Part shown: positions 1 to 6,642 of the stretch, piece by piece
How the letters are laid out: every line of letters starts with the position of its first letter
How positions within the stretch are numbered: position 1 is the stretch's first letter
From: Accumulibacter sp.
GTDB taxonomy: Bacteria; Pseudomonadota; Gammaproteobacteria; Burkholderiales; Rhodocyclaceae
Direction of reading: 5' to 3'
Length of the DNA stretch: 8,114 bases
Assembly: GCA_031284185.1 (NCBI GenBank)
Contig: JAITAJ010000129.1
Location: 1 to 8,114 of the forward strand
Translations under genes and position numbers: made by a program
The notes under the pieces: generated by a model
The model's input: the letters and a program-made list of their open reading frames with translations, nothing else
Database searches by the model: none
What the model was told of the DNA's origin: nothing

Positions 1-83
1 CTTCTTGTCGATCTTCCCTTCTCACGGAGGTTTTTTCCTCTCGGGAAGAATCGCCGCGGCGGCCAGCGGCATCACCGCGACAC

Positions 84-815
84 TCAGGGTGTCCGTGACG
101 TCCACGGGCCGGGCGAGCGCCGTTGGCGCAGTGATTCGAGGCAGAAGTGCGTGTAGGCGAGCGCGGCCAGCGAGGGCGCGAACAGGCCGGCGACCGGCAC
201 GTGGGCCAGGGCCGCCATGACGAAACCCAGGCAGAAAAGCGGCGTCGCCTTGTGCCGGCGAAGTTCGCGCGCCTCGCCGGAAGTCGCGTGCGCCGATAGC
301 GCGTCATGGGCGAACGTCCGCCGGTTGAGCCAGGCCATCCAGGAGAGCGGCAGGAACACTCCGAAGCCGGGAATCAGCCACAAGGGCAGGGTGAGCGTCC
401 AGGCGATGACGAACAGCGCCGCGGCCCAGACACTGTTCCACGCCGCCGCCACGAAGCTGTCCTCGCCCAGCCGGGCCAGGTCGGGATAATCCCTCGCCGC
501 CACGTGGTCGAGCATCAGCGGCAGGACGAACACGGCGGTCAACAGCATCGCCACCAGGTAGCCCGCCGACAGGATCACCAGCCAGCCGGCCAGCGCGGCC
601 AGCGCCCCGGCCAGCCACGCCGCGCCCCAGTCCGCGATCCAGCTCATCGGCGGCTGTTCGACGAAACCGCCGATCAGTCGGTCGAGAAAGACGACCGACA
701 CGGCCACCATGAAGAGCGCGGCCACCAGCCCCGGCCCGAGGATGTACAGCCACACCTTGCCCTGTCCGAGCGAGAACAGACTGCGCCGCAACGCCACCGC
801 TATTTCGATCATCAT
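84..815 (-). CDS. EI24-domain inner-membrane protein
   Basis: A 243-residue integral membrane protein with the look of the EI24 (etoposide-induced 2.4-like, CysZ-related) family. Hydrophobic segments lie near residues 24-44, 66-103, 128-148, 150-164 and 192-222. The conserved features are the N-terminal amphipathic stretch (IAVALRRSLFSL), a WLIPGFGVFLPL segment, and a WLNRRTFAHDAL stretch after the fourth hydrophobic segment. The reading frame is open up to 1010, but the upstream part is low-complexity and unlike the family. I chose the ATG at 813-815 (a second ATG follows at once at 810-812) because a GGAG lies 8 bases upstream. The family is common in proteobacteria but its substrate is not established; the sulfate role of CysZ should not be carried over without evidence. 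It is transcribed divergently from hemG. No clear gene follows it in the 83 bases to the window edge. The family call is fairly secure; the function is unknown. Confidence 0.8.
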   Translation of the reverse strand: MMIEIAVALRRSLFSLGQGKVWLYILGPGLVAALFMVAVSVVFLDRLIGGFVEQPPMSWIADWGAAWLAGALAALAGWLVILSAGYLVAMLLTAVFVLPLMLDHVAARDYPDLARLGEDSFVAAAWNSVWAAALFVIAWTLTLPLWLIPGFGVFLPLSWMAWLNRRTFAHDALSAHATSGEARELRRHKATPLFCLGFVMAALAHVPVAGLFAPSLAALAYTHFCLESLRQRRSPGPWTSRTP

Positions 816-1130
816 CAAACCGACTCCGGTTCGAGACCCCGCCCTTCCGGGCGGCGCGACTGGAAAACTGGAGAGGCCGTCAAACCCGACGGACGCGACG
901 GGCACGACGAAAAACGAGGGGAACCCCGGCCCCGGAAAAGCGATTCGGCACGAAGCCCGGAGAGACTCGCCGTTTTTCGGATTCTTTTTCGTGTTCTTCG
1001 CGCTTCGCATCGAAAGCGCCTAGCCTCGGAGGGCCGTTTTGAGCTATAACCCGGCATTGTGGTCGCGTCCGCTTTTCGTCGTGTCTCGCCATTTTCCATG
1101 ATTGACTGTCTTTTCCAGTGAAAATCCGCC
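816..1130. other. Divergent intergenic spacer, no gene seen
   Basis: A 315-base region between the divergent starts of the EI24 gene and hemG, so it should hold promoters for both. Several long open frames cross it on the minus strand, but their proteins are low-complexity, Arg/Ser/Pro-rich and have no family resemblance, so I treat them as shadows. A TATAAC at 1045-1050 resembles a -10 box for hemG but has no acceptable -35 partner. TTGACT at 1102-1107 resembles a -35 but has no -10 before the ATG. I cannot place a promoter with confidence. Confidence 0.5.
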
Positions 1131-1658
1131 ATGTCCGCCATTCTTCTCCTCTATTCCACCGTCGACGGTCACACACGGACGATCTGCGAGCGGATCGCGC
1201 CGGTCATCGAGGCGGCGAGTCACACCGTCACTCTGGAGCGCATCGAGGACGCCGGCGGCATCGAGCTGTCGGCCTACGACAAGATCGTCATCGGCGCCAG
1301 CATTCGTTATGGCCGGCACCGCCGCTCGGTGTTCGAGTTCATCGAAGCCCGGCTGTCCGCGCTCGAATCCCGTCCGACCGCCTTCTTCACGGTCAACATC
1401 GTCGCCCGGAAGCCGGAGAAGGATCGTCCCGAAACCAACCCTTACATGCGAAAATTCCTGCGCCGGACGTGCTGGCGACCGCGGCTGCTCGACGTCTTCG
1501 CCGGACGGCTCGACTACCCGCGCTGTCGTCCGCTCGACCGGCTGGCGATCCGTTTCATCCTGTGGCTGAGCAAGGGACCGACCGATCCGAACGCGGTCAT
1601 CGAATTCACCGACTGGACCCGGGTCGATGCCTTCGCCCGGCGAGTGGCCGAGATGTAA
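1131..1658 (+). CDS. hemG: Flavodoxin-type (menaquinone-dependent) protoporphyrinogen IX oxidase HemG
   Basis: A 175-residue flavodoxin-fold protein, close to the length of E. coli HemG (181). HemG uses FMN to oxidise protoporphyrinogen IX to protoporphyrin IX, the penultimate step of haem synthesis, and passes electrons to respiratory quinones at the inner membrane. Visible signatures are the FMN phosphate loop YSTVDGHT (residues 8-15), GASIRYG (55-61), and the HemG-specific loop beginning NIVARKPEK (89-97) and running through TNPYMRKFL (102-110). Then come WRP (115-117), a YPRCRPLDR stretch (129-137) and FTDW (159-162). The long insertion after NIVARKPEK separates HemG from ordinary flavodoxins. 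The ATG at 1131 fits the family's N terminus; no strong Shine-Dalgarno is visible before it. It appears monocistronic: the palindromic repeat element starts 4 bases after the stop. The family match is strong. Confidence 0.93.
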   Translation: MSAILLLYSTVDGHTRTICERIAPVIEAASHTVTLERIEDAGGIELSAYDKIVIGASIRYGRHRRSVFEFIEARLSALESRPTAFFTVNIVARKPEKDRPETNPYMRKFLRRTCWRPRLLDVFAGRLDYPRCRPLDRLAIRFILWLSKGPTDPNAVIEFTDWTRVDAFARRVAEM

Positions 1659-1661
1659 GTG

Positions 1662-1835
1662 TTTCAGAGGATAGAAGATAGAAGACGGAAGACAGGTCAG
1701 CTTGGGCGCTTCGCGCCGGGTGAGAGAGGAAAAACCGAGCGCCCGGTTTTCCTTCCTTTTATCCGGCGCATGGCGCCGCAAGCCGATCTGTCTTCTATCC
1801 TCTGAATTCTATCCTCTGAATTCTATCCTCTGAAA
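1662..1835. repeat. 174-bp palindromic element with terminal inverted repeats and 14-bp tandem copies
   Basis: The first 15 bases (1662-1676, TTTCAGAGGATAGAA) are the exact reverse complement of the last 15 (1821-1835). Symmetry continues inward: GAAGACAG at 1688-1695 pairs with CTGTCTTC at 1788-1795. A GC-rich arm at 1700-1719 pairs imperfectly with 1763-1783. Near the centre GGAAAAACCG (1728-1737) pairs with CGGTTTTCC (1744-1752) with one bulged A. The right arm carries three exact tandem copies of TTCTATCCTCTGAA (1793-1806, 1807-1820, 1821-1834); the left arm has one inverted copy followed by degenerate 7-base units (AGAAGAT, AGAAGAC, GGAAGAC). No open frame of note lies inside. It starts 4 bases after the hemG stop and ends 35 bases before the next start. 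A small non-autonomous palindromic element, of the REP or MITE kind, is the best description. It may also act as a transcription barrier, though no canonical T-run is present. Confidence 0.8.
1793..1834. repeat. Three perfect tandem copies of a 14-bp unit
   Basis: TTCTATCCTCTGAA occurs three times back to back without a mismatch (1793-1806, 1807-1820, 1821-1834). The unit is itself built from two related heptamers, and the heptad rhythm extends left through GTCTTCT. This is the right terminal part of the palindromic element. The single inverted copy on the left (1663-1676) suggests that the copy number on the right grew by slippage or unequal exchange. Confidence 0.95.
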
Positions 1836-1870
1836 TTGCCTTCTCCAATTTTTTGTCCTCGGGAGCAAAC

Positions 1871-2146
1871 ATGCCCTATACGTCCGAACTGGTTCACGAA
1901 CTGAATACCCTGATTCGCTTCGATCTCGACTCCGGCCAACAGGGAATCAAGGTGCACAAAAACGCCGACGAAAACGTCAAGGCGGCGACCTGCCGCTTGT
2001 ACGCCAAAGGCTTGATTACCCAGGCCGACGGCGGCTACCTGACCCGCCTGGGGCGCGAGGCCGCCGAACACGCGCAGGCCCTGCTCGGCATGCTGACCGC
2101 CGGCGTCGCCGCCTCGGTCACCTCTCCGCCGCCGCCAGCGCGCTGA
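1871..2146 (+). CDS. TIGR02647-family small conserved protein (putative DNA-binding)
   Basis: A 91-residue protein that I recognise as the TIGR02647 type: it opens MPYTSELVHELNTLIRFDL, followed by SGQQGIKVH, a mostly helical middle, then LYAKGLITQADGGYLTRLG and EAAEHAQALL. The middle-to-C-terminal part resembles a small winged-helix-like domain (helix, then KGLIT-DGGYLT hairpin), which is why the family is often labelled DNA-binding; its biological role is not known. An upstream TTG start at 1853 is possible, but the ATG at 1871 has GGGAG five bases upstream and matches the family's N terminus. The last 9 residues and the stop lie inside the 3' end of dsbD on the other strand (29-base convergent overlap). 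This gives a Pro-rich tail (SPPPPAR) probably specific to this genome. It lies just downstream of the palindromic element. Confidence 0.85.
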   Translation: MPYTSELVHELNTLIRFDLDSGQQGIKVHKNADENVKAATCRLYAKGLITQADGGYLTRLGREAAEHAQALLGMLTAGVAASVTSPPPPAR

Positions 2147-3878
2147 GAAAGCCGTCGGCGGGCTGGTAGCCCACGACTCGGACGCCCACCCGCTCCGCGC
2201 CCGCCGGATCGAAGAAAACGATGCCGGGCGGCCCGAAGAGTCCGAAGCGGGCCAACAGCGCTCGATCATCCGGCGAGTTGGCCGTCACGTCGGCGCGCAG
2301 CAGCCGCCAGGCGGACAACTTTTCGCGCACGCGCGGATCGGCAAAGGTATGACGCTCCATTTCCTTGCACGATACGCACCAGTCGGCATAGAAATCGAGC
2401 AGCACCGGCCGTCCGGCGGAAGCGAGGCGCCGATCGAGTTCGTCGATCGAGCGCACGCGCTCGAAGGACAGGGCGCGCGGCCCGGCATCCGTCCCGGCCT
2501 GTCCGAACGCGGCAAGCGGGCGCAAAGGGTCGCGCGCGCCGGAAAGCGCGCCCGCCAGCATGGCGGCGCCGAGCAGCAGCAGGACGATGCCGATTGCCTT
2601 GCCGAACCGCTGCCAGCCGTTCGCCCGGCGCGGCAAGGGATCGACGGCGCGCAGAAAGACCGCCGGAACGATCAGCAGCAGCGCCCAGATCAGCATTTGC
2701 GCGGAAACCGGAATGATCGGCGAAACGATCCACGACGCGCAGACCAGCAGGATCACGCCGAAAATCCGGTTGACCGCGACCATCCAGGGGCCGGCCCTGG
2801 GCAGCAGGGCGCCCGCCGAGAAGCCGATGACCAGGAGCGGCGCGCCCATGCCCAAGGCCATGCAGAACAGGGTCAGCCCGCCGAGCAGCGCGTCGCCGGT
2901 CGCGCCGATGTAGAGCAACGCCCCGGCGAGCGGCGCCGCGACGCACGGTCCGACGATCAAGGCCGACAGGCCGCCCATGAGCGCCACGCCGAGCAGCGAG
3001 CCGCCGCGCAGCCGGGCCGCGCCTTCCGTCACCCGGCCTTGCAGGGAAGCGGGCAGTTGCAGCTCGAACAGGCCGAACATCGACAGCGCCAGCGCGACGA
3101 AGATCAGCGCGAAGCCGCCGAGCGCCCAGGCGTTCTGCAAGGCGCTCGAAATCAGCGTGCCGGACAGCCCGGCGGCCACGCCCGCCGCCGTGTAAACCAC
3201 GGCCATGCCCAGCACGTAGGCCAGCGACAGGAGGAAGGCGCACGAACGCGAGACGCGCCGCCCGCCGCGACCGGCGCCGACGATGATGCCGGAAAGTATC
3301 GGCAGCATCGGCAAAGTACACGGTGTCAACGACAGGAGCAGTCCGAAGCCGAAGAAGCTGGCTGCCGCCCAGCCGAGCGTCGCGTCGTGGAGCAGCCTTG
3401 CGATTCGCCCGGATTCGTCGCTTTCGGCCGCCGCCGAGGCCGTCACGCCCGCCGGATCGGGCAGTTCGAGAGCGATGCCCTGTTTTTGCGGCGGATAACA
3501 GACGCCGATTTCGGCGGCGCACCCCTGTGAAGTCACCTGCAGGGTCAGCGCCAGGACGCCGGAGTCTTCGCGTTCGACCGGCAGGCGGATCGACACTTCC
3601 CGATCATAGACTTCGACATCGCCGAAGGTCTCGTCCCGGACATCCCGACCCTTCGGGAAAATGGCCCGCCCGAGCCGCGGGCCGCCGGGTTCGACGGAAA
3701 ACTGGAACTTGTCGCGGTACAGATAATATCCCTCGGCGATCTCGAAGCTCACCTCGATCGTCCGTCCGTCCAGGGCGCGCGCCGACGCTCCGAAGGCTTC
3801 CTGCGCGCGCAACGGTTCCGCGCCGCCGGCCAGCGCGCTCGCCACCGACAGGAAGCAAAGGAGCAATACGCGAATCAT
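2118..3878 (-). CDS. dsbD: Thiol:disulfide interchange protein DsbD
   Basis: A 586-residue protein with the full DsbD layout. It passes electrons from cytoplasmic thioredoxin across the inner membrane to periplasmic partners such as DsbC, DsbG and CcmG. A signal peptide covers about residues 1-20. The periplasmic alpha domain (about 25-140) contains the typical EGYYLYRDKFQF stretch and its cysteine pair C120/C127 (GCAAEIGVCYPP). The eight-helix-type membrane domain (about 168-445) has C187 (LTPCTLPMLPILSG) and C312 (VGPCVAAPLAGAL). The C-terminal thioredoxin-like domain (about 465-586) has W-CVSC with C501/C504. All six redox cysteines are present, so it should be functional. The ATG overlaps the cutA stop as ATGA, with GAGGGG eight bases upstream, so translation is probably coupled. 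Its 3' end overlaps the convergent TIGR02647 gene by 29 bases. Confidence 0.96.
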   Translation of the reverse strand: MIRVLLLCFLSVASALAGGAEPLRAQEAFGASARALDGRTIEVSFEIAEGYYLYRDKFQFSVEPGGPRLGRAIFPKGRDVRDETFGDVEVYDREVSIRLPVEREDSGVLALTLQVTSQGCAAEIGVCYPPQKQGIALELPDPAGVTASAAAESDESGRIARLLHDATLGWAAASFFGFGLLLSLTPCTLPMLPILSGIIVGAGRGGRRVSRSCAFLLSLAYVLGMAVVYTAAGVAAGLSGTLISSALQNAWALGGFALIFVALALSMFGLFELQLPASLQGRVTEGAARLRGGSLLGVALMGGLSALIVGPCVAAPLAGALLYIGATGDALLGGLTLFCMALGMGAPLLVIGFSAGALLPRAGPWMVAVNRIFGVILLVCASWIVSPIIPVSAQMLIWALLLIVPAVFLRAVDPLPRRANGWQRFGKAIGIVLLLLGAAMLAGALSGARDPLRPLAAFGQAGTDAGPRALSFERVRSIDELDRRLASAGRPVLLDFYADWCVSCKEMERHTFADPRVREKLSAWRLLRADVTANSPDDRALLARFGLFGPPGIVFFDPAGAERVGVRVVGYQPADGFLSALAAAER

Positions 3879-4207
3879 GCGGGCGTCCCCTCGCTCCGGG
3901 TTTCCGCGGCGACCCAGGCCAGATAGCCGGGCAGACCGGCCGCCACCGGCAAGGCGATGATTTCCGGCAACTCATAGGGATGCTCCGCGCATATCGCCGC
4001 CTGCAACGCCGTGTAGCACGCCTCGGTCGTCTTGATCAGCACGGGCACCTCGTCGGACGTTTCGACCGCGCCTTGCCAGCGGTAGGTGGAACGGCACGGC
4101 GACAGGATGCTGACGCAAGCGGCCAGCCGCCTGTCCAGCAGAGTCCGCGCCAGGGACTCCGCCGATCCGCGATCCGGCAACTGGGTCAGAACGAGCAGGA
4201 CATCCAT
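3875..4207 (-). CDS. cutA: Divalent-cation tolerance protein CutA
   Basis: A 110-residue CutA1-family protein, the usual length for this small trimeric, ferredoxin-like-fold family. Hallmarks are CVSILSPCRSTYRWQG (residues 31-46), VPVLIKTT (54-61) and HPYELPEIIALP (76-87), followed by the C-terminal GYLAWV helix. The family was linked to copper/divalent metal tolerance in E. coli, but its molecular role is still unclear. The frame is open upstream to 4315, but the family begins at MDVLLVLTQLPD, so the ATG at 4205-4207 is preferred. That start lies 13 bases after the stop of the upstream gene, with only a weak GAAAG as ribosome site. The stop overlaps the dsbD start (ATGA). The cutA-dsbD order is a widely conserved proteobacterial arrangement. 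Confidence 0.95.
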   Translation of the reverse strand: MDVLLVLTQLPDRGSAESLARTLLDRRLAACVSILSPCRSTYRWQGAVETSDEVPVLIKTTEACYTALQAAICAEHPYELPEIIALPVAAGLPGYLAWVAAETRSEGTPA

Positions 4208-4220
4208 CGTGAAATATCTT

Positions 4221-5864
4221 TCAATCGTTGCTCGGCACCCGCCAGAACTCGACTTCATCTCCTCGCTCCAGGCAATCGGACACGCGCAGTTCAAATTGCA
4301 GTTCGCCGCCGTCATCGAAAAACCGGATGCCGGAGGCGCGTACCAGCACCCCCGCCGGCAGAAGCATCACATCCTGCGCTCGATCCCCGGCCGCGCCAAG
4401 CTGGAACGCCGGATGGCGCGCGACTTCCCCGGTCACCCAGTTGCGAATCTCGGCCACTCTCGGCGTGACCCGGCCCGGAAGCGGATCGGCGGAACAGAAC
4501 AGGATTCCGTCGTCGTTCTGCCACAGAGCGGTGATCACCGCCAACAGGTAATCCTTCCGCTCCTCCTGCTGACCGACGGCCAGCAAACCATGCAGGACCA
4601 GCCGGGACTTCCCTTCCCCCGGCAGGCGCAGCAGCACCAGTTCATCGCTTTCCCGGCGCGCCAGGCGCCAATGTTCCGGCTCGGCTTCGGCATGCGGCGC
4701 CTCGGGCGCGACGTGCCCATAGACCGCCTGCCGATTCCTGGTGAAGAGGTCGTCATCCCCGGCGGACGCCGCCCGCAGCGCATTCTCGAATCCCTTGCCG
4801 CCCAGCAGGCAATGGATGAAGGCGAGACCGGCGCCGACCGACAGGCTCGGCAGGTTCTCCGCATCGGCGGGCAGGGCTTGCGGTGGGCGCCGCAGATTGT
4901 CGGCCAGCCTGTTGAGCAGCGTCATGCAGTTTTCCGCCGAAAGTTTGTCGCCGAGCCGGAGGCTTTCCGGCGATTCTCCGGCGGCCAGCGCGTCGAGACG
5001 CTGACGAATCTTGCGCTGGACGCTGCCGAGCGATAGCCAACGGGGTTGCCGGGCCTTGCCCTCGCCCTCGCGCACCGGGCGGTCCGCCGCGAGATCCAGG
5101 GGAATCGGATCGTGCCTGGCCTCCGGCGCCTGCTCGTCGATTTGTACCCGCTCGCGCCACCGCGCCAGCCAGCGCGTCACCGCGGCGAGTTGTCCGCTGG
5201 AAAGCGAGAAGGGCCGCGCCAGATGCAACATCAGTGCCATGGCATACTGCCCGAAAACCGATGACGTGCGCGTTTCGCCGAACAGGCGGTCTTCCTGCGT
5301 CTCCGTCAGGCATCCAAGCCGCTCGGCGGCGGAAAAAAGCGCGTGAAAACTCTTCCAGAACCCCAGGGCCGGCGCAAAACCTCCCGCATAGCCGACCAAC
5401 TGCTCGGCGCGCAGACAGATCGCCGTCCGGTGCGCCGCGCGGGCCGCAGCCTCCCTGGACAGGGAGGCCGCGTCATCCAGGCAGGCTTGCAGACATTGCC
5501 GATAGCCAAGAGCATAGCCGCGCCAGAGGCGGCGCGTCATGGAAAGCGTCGCCTGTTTGCCCGTGCCGAGCGGCAAGGGATCATCCTCGCACTGGCGCTG
5601 GCAGGCGGCGCCGACCGCGAATACCGTCTTGCGCAGAACTTCCAGCGTCTTCAAACGCTCGTGAGGAGGGACGTCCAGCAGGCCAAGGGCCTCGATCCGG
5701 GCCAGAAGCCCGGGCAACATGCACAGCGGATCCGATTGCGGCTGTGCCGCAAGCCACACGCCCGCGCTCTCCGCGTCGCGGAAACACTCGTGATCCGTGG
5801 CCTGAATCGTTGGCGAGGGAAACCCGATCACCGCCGTACCCGCGAGAGACGAAACAGCACGCAC
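4221..5864 (-). CDS. Conserved protein of unknown function, 547 residues
   Basis: I do not recognise a named gene, but this is clearly coding: long, ordinary composition, tightly packed in a cluster. The N-terminal part (about 25-240) is rich in predicted helices. It includes a PPHERLKTLEVLRKTV stretch (66-81) that recalls a betaproteobacterial family often annotated as hypothetical or cyclic-di-GMP-binding. A variable, charged linker follows (about 240-275), then a helical middle (280-370). The C-terminal part (about 395-545) is beta-rich: HWRLARRESDELVLLRLP, then HGLLAV, then YLLAVITALWQNDDGILF. That layout is reminiscent of a PilZ-like barrel but lacks the RxxxR and DxSxxG signatures, so c-di-GMP binding cannot be claimed. 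There is no signal peptide or clear membrane segment, so it is probably cytoplasmic. The start is a GTG at 5862-5864 with AGGCGG six bases upstream; a GTG eleven codons later is the alternative. Confidence 0.8.
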   Translation of the reverse strand: MRAVSSLAGTAVIGFPSPTIQATDHECFRDAESAGVWLAAQPQSDPLCMLPGLLARIEALGLLDVPPHERLKTLEVLRKTVFAVGAACQRQCEDDPLPLGTGKQATLSMTRRLWRGYALGYRQCLQACLDDAASLSREAAARAAHRTAICLRAEQLVGYAGGFAPALGFWKSFHALFSAAERLGCLTETQEDRLFGETRTSSVFGQYAMALMLHLARPFSLSSGQLAAVTRWLARWRERVQIDEQAPEARHDPIPLDLAADRPVREGEGKARQPRWLSLGSVQRKIRQRLDALAAGESPESLRLGDKLSAENCMTLLNRLADNLRRPPQALPADAENLPSLSVGAGLAFIHCLLGGKGFENALRAASAGDDDLFTRNRQAVYGHVAPEAPHAEAEPEHWRLARRESDELVLLRLPGEGKSRLVLHGLLAVGQQEERKDYLLAVITALWQNDDGILFCSADPLPGRVTPRVAEIRNWVTGEVARHPAFQLGAAGDRAQDVMLLPAGVLVRASGIRFFDDGGELQFELRVSDCLERGDEVEFWRVPSND

Positions 5865-5870
5865 CGCAGA

Positions 5871-5886
5871 CCGCCTCAGAAGGCGG
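5871..5886 (-). promoter_or_regulatory. Hairpin enclosing the Shine-Dalgarno of the 547-residue protein gene
   Basis: On the minus strand the sequence reads CCGCCT-TCTG-AGGCGG: a perfect 6-bp GC-rich stem with a 4-base loop. The second arm, AGGCGG, is also the best Shine-Dalgarno match for the GTG start at 5864, with a spacing of 6 bases. If it forms in the mRNA, the ribosome site would be masked. It lies in the 72-base gap after the mce stop. The pairing is seen directly; the regulatory role is inference. Confidence 0.45.
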
Positions 5887-5936
5887 CCCGCGGCCTGTTT
5901 ACGCGCTCCCGGTTGACCCGGAATGCCGATGGAAGG

Positions 5937-6347
5937 CTATTTGTTGGGATCTTCACACAGTTCCAGCAGTACACCGCCGGTGGCCTTCGGGTGCAGGAAA
6001 GCGATGTTGAGTCCCTCGGCCCCCTTGCGCGGCGCCTTGTCGATCAACTGCACTCCCTTGCCGGCCAGTTCGTCGAGATTCCCCGCCAGCCCTTCGACGG
6101 CGATCGCCATGTGGTGGATGCCCTCACCTTTCTTTTCGACGAATTTGCCGATCGGACCTTCGGGATCGGTCGATTCGAGCAATTCGATCTTGGATTGCCC
6201 GACCTTGAAGAAGGCGGTACGCACCTTCTGATCCTTCACTTCTTCGATCGAGTAACACTTCATGCCCAGCTGTTTTTCCCAGAACTTGATGGCTTCGTCG
6301 ATATTTTTGACGGCGATGCCGATATGCTCAATATGCGAAAGATTCAT
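5937..6347 (-). CDS. mce: Methylmalonyl-CoA epimerase
   Basis: A 136-residue vicinal-oxygen-chelate protein of the methylmalonyl-CoA epimerase type. It interconverts (R)- and (S)-methylmalonyl-CoA, linking propionyl-CoA metabolism to succinyl-CoA. Two beta-alpha-beta-beta-beta modules are visible. Likely metal ligands are H8 (HIEHIGIAV), E55 (SKIELLE), H79 (GEGIHHMAIAV) and E129 (GGVLLELCED). DPEGPIGKF (61-69) and IAFLHPKATGG (115-125) are typical of the family. The frame is open to 6374, but the ATG at 6345-6347 fits the family start and has AAGGA eight bases upstream. Codon use is somewhat less GC-rich than in the neighbours. It is the first gene of the minus-strand cluster. No methylmalonyl-CoA mutase or propionyl-CoA carboxylase gene is in the window. 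Glyoxalase-like enzymes share the fold, but the motifs favour the epimerase. Confidence 0.92.
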   Translation of the reverse strand: MNLSHIEHIGIAVKNIDEAIKFWEKQLGMKCYSIEEVKDQKVRTAFFKVGQSKIELLESTDPEGPIGKFVEKKGEGIHHMAIAVEGLAGNLDELAGKGVQLIDKAPRKGAEGLNIAFLHPKATGGVLLELCEDPNK

Positions 6348-6642
6348 GGTGGTTTTCCTTTCATATAGTGGCAAAGCGAGAGTTGATTATCCAACAGAAT
6401 GTCTATTCAGGCCGTAACTCTTTGATTAAAAAAGAGGGTTATGCTACACCCGCATTCGGGATGGACTCAAACATGGACTCATTCCTGTTCTTTGGAAAGC
6501 GGGTCTTCCGTCCGTTGTCCGCCTGAATCCATTACCTTCCTGCGAGGTGGATAGTATAAGCCCTGAGCCTTGAATGTTGTCCAGCATATCCATCCATTCT
6601 CTTCCGTCGCTTATCCGGTACTGGTTCTGTGGGCCATCCTCG
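6348..6642. other. Less GC-rich intergenic region upstream of mce, no gene supported
   Basis: About 295 bases between the mce start and the recognisable part of the transposase remnant. The part next to mce (about 6355-6440) is the most AT-rich stretch of the window and should hold the promoter of the mce cluster. On the minus strand a GATAAT (plus positions 6386-6391) resembles a -10 box, but no good -35 sits 16-18 bases upstream. CTCTTT (6418-6423) and AAAGAG (6431-6436) can form a weak hairpin. A 9-base direct repeat, ATGGACTCA, occurs at 6461-6469 and 6473-6481. Short open frames on both strands have no recognisable relatives. This may include decayed insertion-sequence DNA. Confidence 0.4.

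Noticed and set aside
21..42. A short GAGG-TTTTTT-CCTC hairpin as a terminator for the EI24 gene.
   Set aside because: The stem is only about 4-5 bp and the T-run is in the loop, not after the stem.
1..83. A possible minus-strand GTG start at 23-25 for a gene running off the left edge.
   Set aside because: Only seven residues would be visible, with no recognisable start; spacing to the nearest Shine-Dalgarno-like GAGAGG is long.
816..1010. N-terminal extension of the EI24 protein to an ATG at 1010.
   Set aside because: The added 65 residues are low-complexity and not typical of the family, while the ATG at 815 has a good ribosome site.
1728..1760. Central hairpin of the palindromic element as a canonical hemG terminator.
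   Set aside because: The stem contains a bulge and is followed by CTTCCTTTT rather than a continuous T-run; it is better explained as part of the larger palindrome.
2266..3530. Long open frames on both strands inside dsbD.
   Set aside because: They are Arg/Ala/Gly-rich shadows of a GC-rich gene; DsbD has all six redox cysteines in its own frame.
4086..5036. A 316-codon plus-strand frame opposite cutA and the 547-residue gene.
   Set aside because: Gln/Arg-rich composition without domains, no ribosome site, and it lies antisense to two supported genes.
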